In this document: one piece after another, positions 39,000 to 51,460 of the stretch
Numbering within the stretch: the stretch's first letter is position 1
Layout of the letters: the number at the start of each line of letters is the position of its first letter
Notes under the pieces: generated by a model
Databases searched by the model: none
What the model saw: the letters and a program-made list of their open reading frames with translations, nothing else
Told to the model about the DNA's origin: nothing
Program-made: the position numbers and the translations under genes
Origin: Torreya grandis
Lineage: Eukaryota > Streptophyta > Pinopsida > Cupressales > Taxaceae
NCBI GenBank assembly: GCA_037957365.1
Contig: JARHVA010001738.1
Location: 2,037,501-2,101,500 of the forward strand
Direction of reading: 5' to 3'
DNA: 64,000 nucleotides

Positions 39000-41480
39000 T
39001 GGTATTACTAGGGGGAGGATGTTGAACCTATAATGATGGGTCTCATGTCATGAGGAACATAGGATTGGCCATGCGGATTTATAGTAAAAATGGTAATGTG
39101 GGTTGTAGAAATGTGTCCCATAGTGTTATTATATCCATAAGGTACATTATTATAAGCCACATTATTAGTGTGGGCATTATGATCTTGATTATGCTCGTTA
39201 TGAATCTAACCTTGCTATTGGTTTTGATTTTACCTCTGTCCTTGATTATGACCATTTTGATTATTCCTTGGTGGTGGTGGATCATGTCGATGAAAGGGGT
39301 TTTTGTAGATTCCCATATCCTGATTTATGTCTTGATTAGGGGCCAACTTAATTTCTAGTTCACCACTTTCAATAAAGTCCTCAATAAGATGTCATAATTG
39401 AATACAATGATATGCACTATGACCAACAACATGATGAAAGTTACACCATTAATTTTATTGGTACTAGTTTGGTTTTGGTTGATCTTGAGGAAATGGCCTT
39501 GATACTAGCCATATAATTAAACTAGCTATAATGAGCTTTTGTAACACTATTTCAACTGATTCTCCTAGCTTGCTAAATACTCTTAAATTGTTATGAAATG
39601 TCCTTCATGGAGTTTATCTCTGAAAAGAAGGTAATGTATTTAAGGGAGTTAATTATAAATTTGGGGGAGGCATAGCCAACATTATTTGTACATGTCTTAT
39701 TTCTATCACCCTATTTCTAATGATGTTCTTATTTTTTCTAAAGCCTTTAGGTTTATCCTGCATAACTATTTGAGGATTTAGTGATTTAGCCTGATTAAAC
39801 ACTTGACCTTATGCAAAGATCTTAACAAGGCTCCTAGAAATAAGAGCCTTCTCAATTTTCACTCCTTTATCAATAATTTATTCAAATGAGTTAACACAAG
39901 CTAGCCATATAATATGCACAACTTCAAGATGCAAATTTTGTACAAAGATATCAACCAAATATTTATTTGGAAAGTTGTGTTAAAAGTAACTTGCCAATGC
40001 TCTCCACCTTTATAGATATGCACCAAAACTTTCACCATCATGTTGATTAGCTTTGCATAAGTCAACAATATTTAATTAATGTTTTATGTTATATGAGAAA
40101 TGGTTAATGAACTTTTTTTGATAAGTTGTTCAAATCTATAATTGATCCCTTGGGTAGCTGAAGTAGCCAATCAAGAGCTTGTCCCACTAAAATTTATAAA
40201 AATATTCATAGTAAGTACTTGCTACTAAAAGCAACCTCTTGACATAAGATGAATAATCTCTATATGTTCTCACATAGATCTCATTTTCCTTTATATTTGT
40301 CAAATTTGGGTTCCTGAAAATGAGGTGGAAAGGGGTTTTGGATAGTAGATAATTCAAATAGATATGGGTATATCCCATCAAATTTGTACCTCTTGACCCT
40401 ATTATTCATCTCCAATATTTGGAAATTTTCGTTCATATAATTCCATGTTTGCATGATTTGTGCATTTGTGGATTGGATAAGATGTTATTGGGGTGGAATG
40501 TGGCCTTGGTTTTATTACTATTGGGGTGGAATGTGCACCTAGTTTTGTGTGAATTATAGGGACCTTATACCTTTCGATACAGGATTTGGTTTTGATTTTT
40601 TACTTGAGTTGAGAACATAGGCCATTTATTCTTGGATTGTAAAACATTCACTGAAGCTATATGTTTTGCACTTTATTGATTTTGGAAATTTCTATGTTTA
40701 TTTAACAATCTTTGGGTTAGTTGAAAAGAGCTAGCCAAATTGTCTTGAGGGATTTCCTCAATTCAAACTGAATGTTTGGGTTTCTAAGTTTGTAAATTAA
40801 TAAGAGGTTCTTGATGATTTAATACTGTATGTTCTATATGAAATGAAACACTTTGTAAGGTCTCTTGTGACTTTAACTATTCATTTAGATTATCTTGATC
40901 TACTATGGCAATGTCCTCATCCAATATTTGTTGCGTATTGTTGACTATATTTCCTTTTTCTTTCAAAACATTATTATGAATTAAAGTGAAATCTAGGGAA
41001 TCAGTTAAGTCCACAACAAGTTGATCTTCATATTGTTGACTTATTATCTTGATCTTAGCTAGAATATCTGATTTGTGGTTTTGAAATCTATTTGTAATTC
41101 ATTTCCTTTGTTAGTGAAAGAAGGTATGTTCATTTGAGAAAAATCTTGCTCTTGCCATCATTGTTCTTCTTCTCTAACTAAGGTATGCAATTATTCTATA
41201 GGAAAATCAGAAAGTAGTCTAACATTGGATATTATCAATCTAAGAAAGGCTTCATCTTGATCTTTTTTGGGTTTATATCTATTGTAATCATCTTTGGATC
41301 CTACTATTGTGGAGATATCATAAAAAATAATGGGGTTATTTTGAGAATCATAAAATTGCTCACCTTCATAACTAAGACCATAAGAAGCCCCACTATGAGT
41401 GAACCTTTGAGTCATGTCTAAAAAGAGATTCTCTGTGTGTTTGACTAACTTTGGACCAATGTTTGGCAACCAATCAAAGT
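39000..41480 (-). pseudogene. gag relic of element A
   Basis: From the start at about 41469: MPNIGPKLVKHTENLFLDM, then a Gln/Asn-rich stretch, the capsid region KKFINHFSYNIKH, ANQHDGESFGAYL, RWRALASYF and DIFVQNLHLEVVHIIWLACV (40000-40150), matching the Ty3 retrotransposon gag domain. The nucleocapsid motif at 39405-39447 is C-NF-H-HVVG-H-SAYH-C, the CX2HX4HX4C variant, followed by HLIEDFIESGELEI. After it comes an Asn/His/Pro-rich tail (39100-39300). The plus-strand frame at 39050-39358 is the antisense of this tail. It has several stops, mostly in Gln and Trp codons. Confidence 0.85.
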
Positions 41481-43622
41481 ATGTTTTGGCTCTCTTTTAA
41501 ATAAATAACCAAGGTACCAATGAGACTATAAGGGAGGGTGGTTTGAAACTACACACAATTTATTAAAGTTGGTTCATGAGTTTACTCAACCTTTGGTAAA
41601 TTTGAAATCATATAGATCAGAAGAGAGTAAGGCAAATCAAAAACCCAAGGTGAAAACTAGTACACGAAAGCCTAGATCTTTGTGATATACCCACACCATA
41701 AAAACTAGCTTTGACTTTGATAAGTTTACCTTAGAATTTTAGAGGAAATCTCTCTAGACTACAAAGAAGATAAAATGAACTAAACAACTCAAGATGTGAA
41801 AACATACGTGAATCACTAAGTATAAAGTTAGGACCAAATAGGCCGCACAATGTCACCACATGATTCTAGTAGGATAAAATATGTTCTAAGACTCAAAACA
41901 TGAGTGATACATAAGATTACATGAGTCCAAAAAGATGATAATGTGATTTTGAGTCTTAATAAATGACCTTCAATCCAAATAAACAATTGAACCCAAGTTA
42001 AAACAAGCTTAGTGCACAAATGGCGAACCCACTTTGACACACCAACCCTTAGAACTTAGAAAGGTTTAATTTTGAATGTGGATTATAAATGAAGGATTTA
42101 AACAAATTGGGTAAAATATCTAGACTCAATTGGGTATCATGAATTCTCCAAAGTGTATGACATGACACAAAGCTTTTGATAATAATTTGAACAAGGAAAA
42201 GATAAAATTTCCATTTGGACAGTGTAATGCCTCCCTTGCTCAATAAGATTGAGGACAATGTGTTTTGGTTAAGTTTATTGATTTAAAAAGTAGTTCTAGA
42301 CACAAATAAGGACCAAGTAAGCTAATGACAAAAAAAAAAATCTTAAGTCTAAACTGATAAGGTATGGCAAAGTGGGGTCTACTAAACTAGAAAGGTTTTG
42401 ATCATTCTAGGGGAATCAATTGCACAATGAATTTCATGTCAAATGATGTAAAAGGCAAGCATATAAATTAGGTGACCATGACATTAGATAGTTTTAAAAT
42501 GGTCTATTCCTTTTTACAATGACTACATCTTGTTGTTTACTTAGTGTAGTGTGATTTCTATATACAGATATGTCCCATGTGCAAATTCAAAAGAGTCAAA
42601 TGAAGTCAATGCCAAGAGGTGAAACCTCAAGTCAAATATTCCATAAATAACTCATGGGAGGTAATGACGTCCCCCTCAAAAGCCAAGTTTGCATGAAAAT
42701 AAAGAAATCATAAAATATAAAGAATTTAGGGTCATTTTCAAGATCACCCAAACTTTGGTGAGTTTTTGGGGAGTGTTTTAGGTGACACTCTTTCTAAGCC
42801 TTAGATTAGGCTATTTGAAATAGGAATGGAACTTTTGATTCCAAGGGTTCCCTAAAAGGGACAAATATAAGAACATACACGTAACATTTCTATTTTTTCC
42901 AAACAAAACCTAAGTAAACAACTATTAAAAACAAGAATTGACAAGTGTGTTCAATTTTAAGCCCAAATGAAATATTTGGTGGCATTTATTTGACCACTTG
43001 GTCTTTGTTGCAAACTTTGAAAACATTAACCAAAACATATAAATTCTTTTTTAAACACCAAAACAAACTTCCTAATTGATTTTTAAGCATGGAAAAAGTG
43101 ATTTAAACAATTTTAAGCCCAAATGAAATATTTGGTGGCATTTATTTGACCACTTGGTCTTAGTTGCAAACTTTGAAAACATTAACCAAAACATATAAAT
43201 TATTTGTTAAACACCAAAACAAAGTTCCTAATTGATTTTTAAGCATGGAAAATTTTATTTAAGCTTGGTCCTATAGAAAAAATGTTAGCATGTCCTTTAG
43301 ATTTGAATCTCTTTTTAGCTTGAAACAATGAAATTTGGAAAAATAGCTCTCGATTCTATGTTTTAAGAAAAACATAGTGACCAACAATGGTTATTACAAC
43401 TAACGATGGTTACTTTGGCTAACCAATATCATTTTTACTAATTGATGTTGGTTAAGTAGGTAATCGATGCCAATATTATTATCGATGTTAGTTACTATGT
43501 AAAAACCATGACAAAAAAAAATGGCAAAATAAAGTTATAAAATCAATTTACAAGAGTTTTAAAGGCTCAAATAAATATTTTAGATTTGTAAAATGATATC
43601 CTTTAGGTGTGAGATGTGTCTT
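41481..43622 (-). other. 5' leader of element A
   Basis: Transcribed region between primer site and gag. It has no conserved frame; small minus-strand frames at 41828-42258 look like chance. It contains a nearly perfect 156-bp tandem duplication (42952-43260) and a cluster of related GATG(T/G)TTGGTTA-type words at 43400-43490. Confidence 0.6.
42952..43260 (+). repeat. Tandem duplication, two 156-bp units
   Basis: CAATTTTAAGCCCAAATGAA begins at 42952 and again at 43108. Over the two units I count about six differences, far fewer than between the element's LTRs. Confidence 0.9.
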
Positions 43623-43640
43623 GTCCCACTGGGCATACCA
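43623..43640 (-). promoter_or_regulatory. Primer-binding site of element A
   Basis: The minus strand reads TGGTATGCCCAGTGGGAC three bases after the LTR end. It differs at three positions (all of C/T or G/A type) from TGGCACGCCCGGTGGGAC, a motif found at this place in many plant Ty3 elements. It fixes the inner edge of the 5' LTR. Confidence 0.75.
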
Positions 43641-43643
43641 AGA

Positions 43644-44889
43644 TTTAGAGAATATTACAAAGCAAGTTAGTCAAGCATTAGTCCATAAATAATTAAACAT
43701 GCATAAATAACTAACTAACCAAGGCTATCTATTCCTATGGGAATTAAAAAGGATAACAAGAAACAAATGAAGAAAGCAACACCATATTACCTTTTTAAAT
43801 GGATTCACCATACACATGTGGCTCAAGAACATGTTCTCCCTTGATCAAGCATCCTTGTATTTGTCAACAATGGTGGTAAAATCCTCCAATGCCTCAATAA
43901 CACTCCATAAATCCTAGGCTCATGATTCTAAATCACTAAACTATCTTAACAATGAATCTTGCAAGCAAAATCTATGATCAAATGGAAAACCTTGTGGAAA
44001 CAATTTAAAATTATAACTTTTCAATAATAAACTATTATTAAGATATTTAATAATAATAACTTTGCACTAAAAATAGCTTAAAATTCACATCCACAACCTC
44101 TCTATTTATATATTTTTGAGATTGGTCAGGATCAACCATGACCGTCCATTTCAAGATTGAGATGTGTGGCCATGGATAATCCTAATATCTAGAATTAAAT
44201 ACATAATTATCTTCATCATGAATTTGGAATTAGGGGCATAAAAGAGGCATGGGAGGTAGTAAATAGGAATGGGTGACCCATAATCTTGATATTTATGGCA
44301 TTATGACCAAGGGATGTCTTCCCAAGAAATGATGTCATCTGATGATGTAGTTAATAAGAATCAATTTTTAAAAAGAAATATTAAACTAATCTCATGGAAA
44401 ATCCACTTAAGCTATTTATTTGGATAAATTAGCCTTAAACAAGGCTAATCAACATTTGTGTAATTATTTGAAAATTATCCCTCAATTAATCAAAATGGTT
44501 AGAAAGTCATATTACTGAGTTATAATTTAACTCGAGAAGACTTAGAAGGTGACGTTATATGCATTGGATTTGTATTCCCATTTAGGATGTTTCCAACACC
44601 AAAAAACAAAGGTATGTGACATGTACCAATGAGTTAGAAGAAAAGTGTGATCTAGAGCACTAAATGGCAAAATTGTCATTTTGACTCAAAATGATCTGAT
44701 CAAAGTTAGTTGGCCCATGAAATGCATTATCTTATTTATGGATACTTTGACCTAAAATAGAACTTATAAGTGACAATTTTGAACCATTTAGGGCATTTTA
44801 TGGATTTTGACCTAAAATGTGCATTTGAGTGCAATTCAAGTAAGATTGCAAATTTCAACACAAATGGTGTCAGGAATTAGATGTCTACA
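43644..44889 (-). repeat. 5' LTR of element A
   Basis: 1246 bases aligning with 29077-30324 throughout (for example CCTATGGGAATT near 43735 and 29169; GGTCAGGATCAACCATGACC near 44125 and 29558). Ends TAGATGTCTACA on the plus strand, followed directly by the target copy ACCAC. Confidence 0.92.
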
Positions 44890-45305
44890 ACCACTAGGTC
44901 AACACCATTTTCTATAGTCTCTCGTTTTAAATTAGTTTTCCCATTAGAAGTTGAGCTTACCTATGTTTGTATCTTTTTTCATGGTATGATACCTAATGAG
45001 GAATTATGTCAATCTTACCTTCATGTTCTTTATATCTTTTATGAACATCATCTTTCTACTCTACAACATAATCACTAATACAAGGTCTGTGCTACCAAAT
45101 AGACATAGAATAAGAGTTAAAGTTCACAACTTTAATGTTGGTGACATTATCTTTAAATTAGACCACTCATGATATAAAAGGTAAATAGGCTCAAAAATGG
45201 TGGGGCCCTTATTTAGTCAAAGACATACTTGGTCCAAGCACCTATCACCTTCAAACTAATAAAGGCCATATTTTTAAATACCCCACCAATGCAAAATTAT
45301 TATAA
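44890..45305 (+). pseudogene. Integrase of element B, second part
   Basis: This continues the integrase cut at 29076. After the target copy it reads RSTPFSIVSRFKLVFPLEVE (family GSTPFSLVYGxEAVLPxExE), and near the end WGPYLVKDILGPSTYHLQT at about 45201-45257, the GPY/F module of Ty3 integrases, then a double stop at about 45302. The middle (45080-45190) has stops and shifts. With the first part it gives a complete, though dead, integrase. Confidence 0.88.
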
Positions 45306-45435
45306 TAGTATTTTGCCAAAATCCTTCTCCTCTTATCATGTTTTTGTATGATATCCTTCTAACACTTTTTAAAGGATACTTACATGGGTCTTAATCTCTA
45401 CAATAGTTCTCTCTTTCTACAAACCTTAGTCCTTC

Positions 45436-45860
45436 CTTTTGGTCCTTTGGTTTCTATTTTTTCATGAGTTACATTGTAAAAATAAGGATAAAACCCAGTC
45501 CTCCTCATGATTTCCATTTTTTCCTCTTTGTTTTCTTACTTTACAATACTTTTTGTCACCCTTTGGGTTTTTCCTTTTGTGAGTTATAATTTAAGACCAT
45601 GGATATGACCTAGCCTTTCTGACAAAATATCTTGTTTCTCATTTATCTTTCACATGCTTTATTCACCCTTGTGGGTCTCTATTTTATGAGTTTCAATGTA
45701 ATACCATGGATATGACCTGGCCTTCCTCAAGAAATTACTATATACTATTTAGTATTTCTTATTTAGAATGTGTTTTGTAATGATTTTGAGTTTGTGATCC
45801 TTATTTTCACCTTTGGCTTTTATTTCTTTGATAGATAAAATTTTTACAACTTGTGTTAGC
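45436..45860 (+). repeat. Tandem repeat, three to four units of about 110 bp
   Basis: The phrase GGGTTTTTCCTTTTGTGAGTTATAA...GACCATGGATATGACCTAGCC near 45564 recurs near 45672 as GGGTCTCTATTTTATGAGTTTCAA...TACCATGGATATGACCTGGCC and, worn, near 45447. Unit spacing is 117 and 108 bases. A fourth weak unit may lie near 45800. Confidence 0.7.
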
Positions 45861-46296
45861 ACATTTTACTACACTTAACTCATTCTTATGATAAGGAATC
45901 ACACTTTTAATATCATTTTATCCCTTTTTCACCCTTTGTTACATTTTTTGTGTTTTAAAGTAATTCAAATAGTTCCATGTTTCATTCCTCTTGAATTCCT
46001 TTCCTTTCACTCCACATTAGCTAAACCAAAGTCAAAGTCAAGATAACACTTTTATTTTACCTAAATTAACAAGACTCTTAAATTCCATGCTCTCTTATTT
46101 TTCTCTCTTAGTAACCATGTCCAAAGAATTTGAATGAAATTCATCATTAACACCAATTCTTGGTTATCCAAATCCATATAGAGGTTAAATAGAAGAAGCC
46201 ATCAATAAAGTTAAAATCCAAATCATTTAAACTGAAAGACAATGATATTTAAAAGGTAACAAACATAATTAAAAAGTCAAAATCACACCAAAAGAT

Positions 46297-46485
46297 ATGA
46301 CTAAAAGCACATTTTCTCTCTCCAATCATAGCTTAAACTCCACAATGTGGCCTGATGATAGAGTCAAGGTCCATTTAGGTATGGTAGGCCAATATATTGG
46401 AATAATAGAATTCAAAAGACTTTATGGTGATACCAACTTTATCATGAAAGTACCCAATCTTCACAATAGACTAATGGCTCTGTAA
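46297..46485 (+). CDS. Small open frame in the 3' region of element B, unidentified
   Basis: 62 codons with mixed, protein-like composition (MWPDDRVKVHLGMVGQYIG, FKRLYGDTNFIMKVPNLHNR) unlike the T-rich surroundings. Some Tat-lineage elements are known to carry extra frames after integrase, but I do not recognise this one. It could be a captured host fragment. Confidence 0.3.
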   Translation: MTKSTFSLSNHSLNSTMWPDDRVKVHLGMVGQYIGIIEFKRLYGDTNFIMKVPNLHNRLMAL

Positions 46486-47712
46486 GGGGTCCTATGGAAT
46501 GGGGAACATGTTGTGGGAAGGTAGGTATATTTTAATTTTCATGCATATAGCCTTCATGGGATCATCTACCTACTAAATTTATTGATTTAATACTTTTGTG
46601 GCTAGGATAAGTTCTTCATCATTCTTAAAGTCAAAAGTCCTCTTATTTTGACAAACTTAATTTGAGTGTCTTGACTTTGATAAAGAGTTCCTCTACCTTA
46701 GTTTTTCTCTCATTTTCCCCTCCATCCATTTCACTTCTCCCCTTAACTAGGATAGTGTGATTCTAAATCTATTTTCCCTTATTTTATATTCCGTCTTCTT
46801 CACATCTTAAAAACATGCTAGAAATACATTATTTTAGTTTCATCTATCCTTAGAACAAAACAATATTCTTGAGAAACTATGGATTACTTTCTTTATAACA
46901 TGGTTTTACATCCATCATCACTTTGCCTTAATTTCCCATTTGTTATTGTTGTACTATCCTTTTTGTAGACACCTGAGTCTATTTCTACTTTCATTTACAT
47001 TTTCCATTATTGAGTGAGGTTTGCTTGTTAATTTTTACTCACCAATGTTGATTTCACTTTTATGCACCTTTTTCCATTGATGATTGAGTAATAATTTCTA
47101 CTTATCACTTATCAATGTGATTTTACCTTTTTGCTTGCCTATATTTATTCAAGGATTGTTACTAATTTTACATTGATTTTTTATTACCATCCTTTTTGAC
47201 ATGTGTCCTTTGTTTCACTTGGTGAGTTTGCCTTTCTTCCTTAAGGTTTAATTGTTAGAGTTGTTTTCTTTAGTAGCCTTGTATTTTTGGTTACTAGATT
47301 AAATCTAAATTTTGACCTGGTTATTTATTCTAACATAGCATTTGTCACCCTAGCTTGCCAAATTTCCATGTACATCTCATCCACATCACATTAGTTATCT
47401 TGGATTTCCTATATTTTTTTGTTTTTTCACTTTAGTGTGTATCTTTGGGTTTGTCAAAATTACTCTCTATGCCCTTCATGATAAATAATACATAACTCAA
47501 AAGACAATCAACCAATAATAAAAGTAAGTCAAGGTACACCTACTATACATTTAATTTTTTAGTTATTTTCATTTCAGTCATTTAATTTTAGTTATTCTTC
47601 TTTAAAAATACAACTTTTTTTAGCTTCAACATTATGTGTTTCTATGTTCTTTCTCAAATTACCATCTCCGATTGTACCTATGTGACATGTGATGAGATTT
47701 TAGTGATGCATA

Positions 47713-48892
47713 TGTATACACATAATATTTTCAAACTTTACCAAATATTGATGCTTTCTATCTTATAAGAACCTATCGAGTCGTAATCTCTCTGAGTGTA
47801 TGCCTTAAGGGGTGCATCAAGAAAGGGGTGGGAGAACCATTTATACTTTATATGATTATTTTCCTATACTACCACTTTATATTTACACAACCATATCCTA
47901 AATACATTCCCTTAATATTTTCCTCCTATTTTCACCCTCCTTTAGTCTTTTTCTACCTTTATTATCCCTTCCCAATCCTATAATCCTTTTTGATTGTCTA
48001 CACTACATTGTTGGCACCATCAACCTTGTCCTCAAATTGATAAAACTTATTTAGGGTCTAGGTTAGCCCTTGATCAACCTAGACCAGGACCTAATTTATT
48101 TTTATTAATAATTATTTAAGGTTTATTAGATTGATTTTGTTGGCCTAAGCTTTAGAAAATGGCTAGGATTATATATTCCTATATAAACACATCTATTTTT
48201 TCATTCTTAGAGAGACAACAAGAGTTAATTATTCATTTGTGCTTATTTACAATCTTATCATCTACCATTCTACTTGAGGAGTCTTATCTAATGGTTTATA
48301 CTTGGAGAAGAATCTTGTCTTATGGAAAAGCCTTAGATGTTTTGGAATTTATTAGTGATCCTTACAAACAACAATAATCTCTTACAAAGCACCTTTGTGT
48401 AACGGAGAGATTCAGTCTCGATGGGTTTGTCTTCAAGGTAATCATCTCTAACATTGCTCTTCTCTTTAGTAGATAGAAGTAACATAAGTAATGGATTTTG
48501 AATATATTCCTCTCTTCATGCATTGGGGTTTTACCTATACATAGATAAATTAGGATTCTCTTATGCATATTTACTTTTATGTTTATTACCCTAACTTTGT
48601 ACCATAAGATTTGGTGAAAACTATATTTGAATTTGATTTAATTGTTATTAGTTTAGTGAAAATGAAAAAATAGGACCTAGTTAGGGTTGTTACATAGTTT
48701 TTATTAACTAGAGGCTTTAGAACCCTCCCTAATAATATTGTTGTGGTAATATATCCCTTATCTAGGTCTAGTGGATCCATATTGGTGATGACCCTAAATT
48801 TTTAATGTATCCACAATTAGAAGTGTAAGTAGGATTTATCTTCTCCAAAATAGGATTTATTTATAGATCTATTATGTTTCCCATTGCATACA
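47713..48892 (+). repeat. 3' LTR of element B
   Basis: 1180 bases, TGTATACACATAATATTTTC to TTGCATACA, aligned with 19682-20857. The right target copy CCCCT follows at 48893-48897. Confidence 0.9.
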
Positions 48893-48897
48893 CCCCT
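48893..48897 (+). other. Target-site duplication of element B, right copy (CCCCT)
   Basis: Matches CCTCT at 19677-19681 but for one C/T change. Confidence 0.75.
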
Positions 48898-50290
48898 TGC
48901 CTCATTTACTCTATGCTTTGGATATAGATATAAGAATATTTTTTATTCATTAAATTTTGTTTCTTATACTTTGGGTAATTATATGGGTTTGCCCAAATCA
49001 ATAATGTTAGCCTCTATCAAATCCTATATATTATGTTTCAAGTTGATTCATATATTTGTAGTATGGCCTAGTACCCTTTGATAGTCACATAATGCATTGG
49101 AATCATAGTTGTTTGGAATAGGTCATTTCATATCAATCTCCTTGATGGGAAGGAGATATATGACATTGAATTATAAGATCTCCTATAAAACATGTGTTGT
49201 TGATACTGGAAGGTTGGTGAAAACTTCATGTGGAGGAGATGATAAAACCAAGTGAGGAGATGGATATAAAGTTGAATTAACTGTGGCCTTTGGATCACTC
49301 TTTTTTTAGTGGCCATTACCTTGTATGGAGGTTTACTATAACTCTTATCAATTGATTTGGATCCACTTATATATTTTAGTTTTCCCATAGAGAGAAGCTT
49401 AAATTATCTTTATTTCACTGTGACATAAGTTTTTGAGGTTTGTAAACTTATTAAATAAGATAGCATAATGTAATGCTGGTAGTAGGATCTATTTGAATGT
49501 GTCCTAGAGTTCTCTATTTTCCATGGGGATAGTAAATTTGCCAAATATAGTCTTATATTGTAAGACATATTCTAAAATAGGGCCATTTGATTTTTTTTAG
49601 TTGTGATACTTGAGCATATGAGATCTTATCATTAATTTTTATTGAGAAGTGTGCTAAATACTTATCTACTAATGGATTGAATGTAGTGATATATTTATTT
49701 AGAAGATCATAGAACCATTGTAATACATAATCATTTAAACTACATGGGAAAAATTTAGTGAGGAACCAATCATTGGACACATAGTCCAAAAATTCTATGT
49801 GGAAGTCTCATAGATGGTGATCTAGGTCACCCTTACCATCATATAATGTAATCTTAGGTTCCACTAATCTGAATGGTAAATAAATTTTTGATATGTGATG
49901 TTACAAAGATGTATGTAAAGAACATGAGAATTCAAGGCATGTGATGGCCTAGTAGGTCCCTTCTCAATATGTAACAACTTAGCCTATAGAGAATGAACCT
50001 CATGCATAAGGGATTGTATATTTAGAAAGGAGGAACTTGCCATAGAAGGTGTAACTACCACTAAGGGTTGTCAAGTTAGAACAAGTTTTTGTATAAGCTG
50101 AGTTAGACCTAAAATAGGTGTAACAATGTTGTTATTTGGGGGAGTAGAAGATCTACCATTATTTGATTAATTAAGTTCTTTATGGACAAAGTCGATAAGT
50201 TAATCTTATATATATGAATGTTTGGAAATAGAATATTACAATTTTCTCTTTTCAATTTCATCAAATTAGTTGTAAATTCTACCATTATAG
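48898..50290 (-). pseudogene. gag relic of element C
   Basis: The minus strand has the capsid core at 49553-49789: FPCSLNDYVLQWFYDLLNKY, ITTFNPLVDKYLAHFSIKIN and YAQVSQLKKIKW, matching the Ty3 gag block FxxSLxxxAxxWFYxLPxxSIxxFxDLxxxFxxHF. The nucleocapsid motif at 49046-49088 reads C-DY-Q-RVLG-H-TTNI-stop (CX2HX4HX4C with His to Gln and Cys to stop), then INLKHNI and DLIEANIIDLG. The frame then runs to 48898 and continues in protease at 19681. The frame 49128-49388 lies between the two domains. The upstream Thr/Pro/Asn-rich N-terminal part extends to about 50290. Confidence 0.82.
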
Positions 50291-50490
50291 AGTGGGGAGT
50301 AAAAAAACAAACTATTGTATATTTTGAACATTTAAATAAATTAAATCTATGAAAGGTTGAAAGAATTAAATATTAAAACAAATATGAAAGTTTATAACTA
50401 ATATCTAACCATATAAATAAAATGATACAAACCCTAAGAGCATCTAGGGTTAGGGTATTAATAGCATTTGAAGTAAGATACTTTACGAAA
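50291..50490 (-). other. 5' leader of element C
   Basis: About 200 bases between gag and LTR, AT-rich. The part next to the LTR aligns with the leader of the other family copy (11450-11495). No clear TGG primer site remains: TTTCGTAAAGTATC here against TTTGGTGAACCC in the other copy. Confidence 0.5.
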
Positions 50491-51460
50491 TGTTTTAACC
50501 TTTTTGGACTTAGATGAATGTAAGTCCTATATTTTCAAAGAGATGAGTATAGTAAATCAAGGTAGAAATATGAAATAAATAAAATCACTAATATATTACA
50601 TAATTAAATTAATTTTACCTTTATAATAATAATAATAAATAATTTAGATGAGAAATTAGCTCTAAAATGGTTGGGATAGATGATTTGAAAGATAAAAACT
50701 AAGGTAGAAGCTAACCTGATTGTTAAAAGTAAGATTTAAGTGTCAAACCCCTTCTATATAGTATCACCTTAATTATACATTAGAAACATGTGGCACTAGT
50801 TTCCCTATTTTGGTATTATTTCCCTTTGTGCAAGACTATTCCGAGCTTCTAAGTGCACTTATGTCTAGTTCTATCAATCTTTTTCCTACGTGCATGATTT
50901 ATCAAACCATGTAGATGACCTATTTTAACTAATTCTATGTGAAAACCCTAATCTTCCATGTTGTTAAGGCTTTTAATTTATATAAAAAGTAATGTGTGCT
51001 TGATATTGGGGTACTTAATACATCCTCAAGACTTCGATGTGATGAGAGTTGCCTACATATTAATACTTTGAAGAGGGATCAATCCCGATGTAGTTCTCCT
51101 CCCCTAAGTGATGGTGAAATTATAAGTGAAACTAGTATGATGGTTGACTTGAGTGATGTAAATATGTTTGATATTGGAAATTGAAGTAATCTAAACTTAG
51201 GAATGTTTTAGATGGTAGTATGCAAATTTAAGGTAGAATATGGATTGATAACATTTATTTTGAATCACTCAAACTAATTTTGAATGTGAAATTTGCATCT
51301 AATTTCTATATCATGGTTAGAGAGTTAAAATTCATGTATATATATTGTTTTAGTTCTTTTTTGAGTACTAAAATAGGTCTATGATGACCCTATGTGGTCT
51401 AATATTTGAAAATATATCAATTTGTGGAAAAAGGAGGGAAAGGATAATAGTCTCAGGTAT
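50491..51460 (-). repeat. 5' LTR of element C, truncated
   Basis: Aligns with 14718-15929 from TGTTTTAACC up to about 51460 (AGGAGGGAAAGGATAATAG against AAGAGGGAAAATACAATAA near 15657). The last 250-270 bases of the LTR, including GGTGATTACA, are not found after this point. The frame at 50996-51184 is an LTR shadow. Confidence 0.8.

Larger units (their letters stand above)
45306..47712 (+). other. 3' noncoding region of element B
   Basis: Pyrimidine-rich stretch from integrase to 3' LTR. It carries a tandem repeat (45436-45860) and one small open frame (46297-46485). Later parts (46900-47300) have loosely repeated TTTACTTATCAATGTTGATTT-like phrases near 47034 and 47098. The polypurine tract next to the LTR is not clear (GATGAGATTTTAGTGATGCATA). 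Confidence 0.5.

Noticed and set aside
39050..39358. 102-codon plus-strand frame rich in Ile and Leu, membrane-protein-like
   Set aside because: It is the antisense of the Asn/His-rich gag tail of element A, which matches a known family on the other strand.
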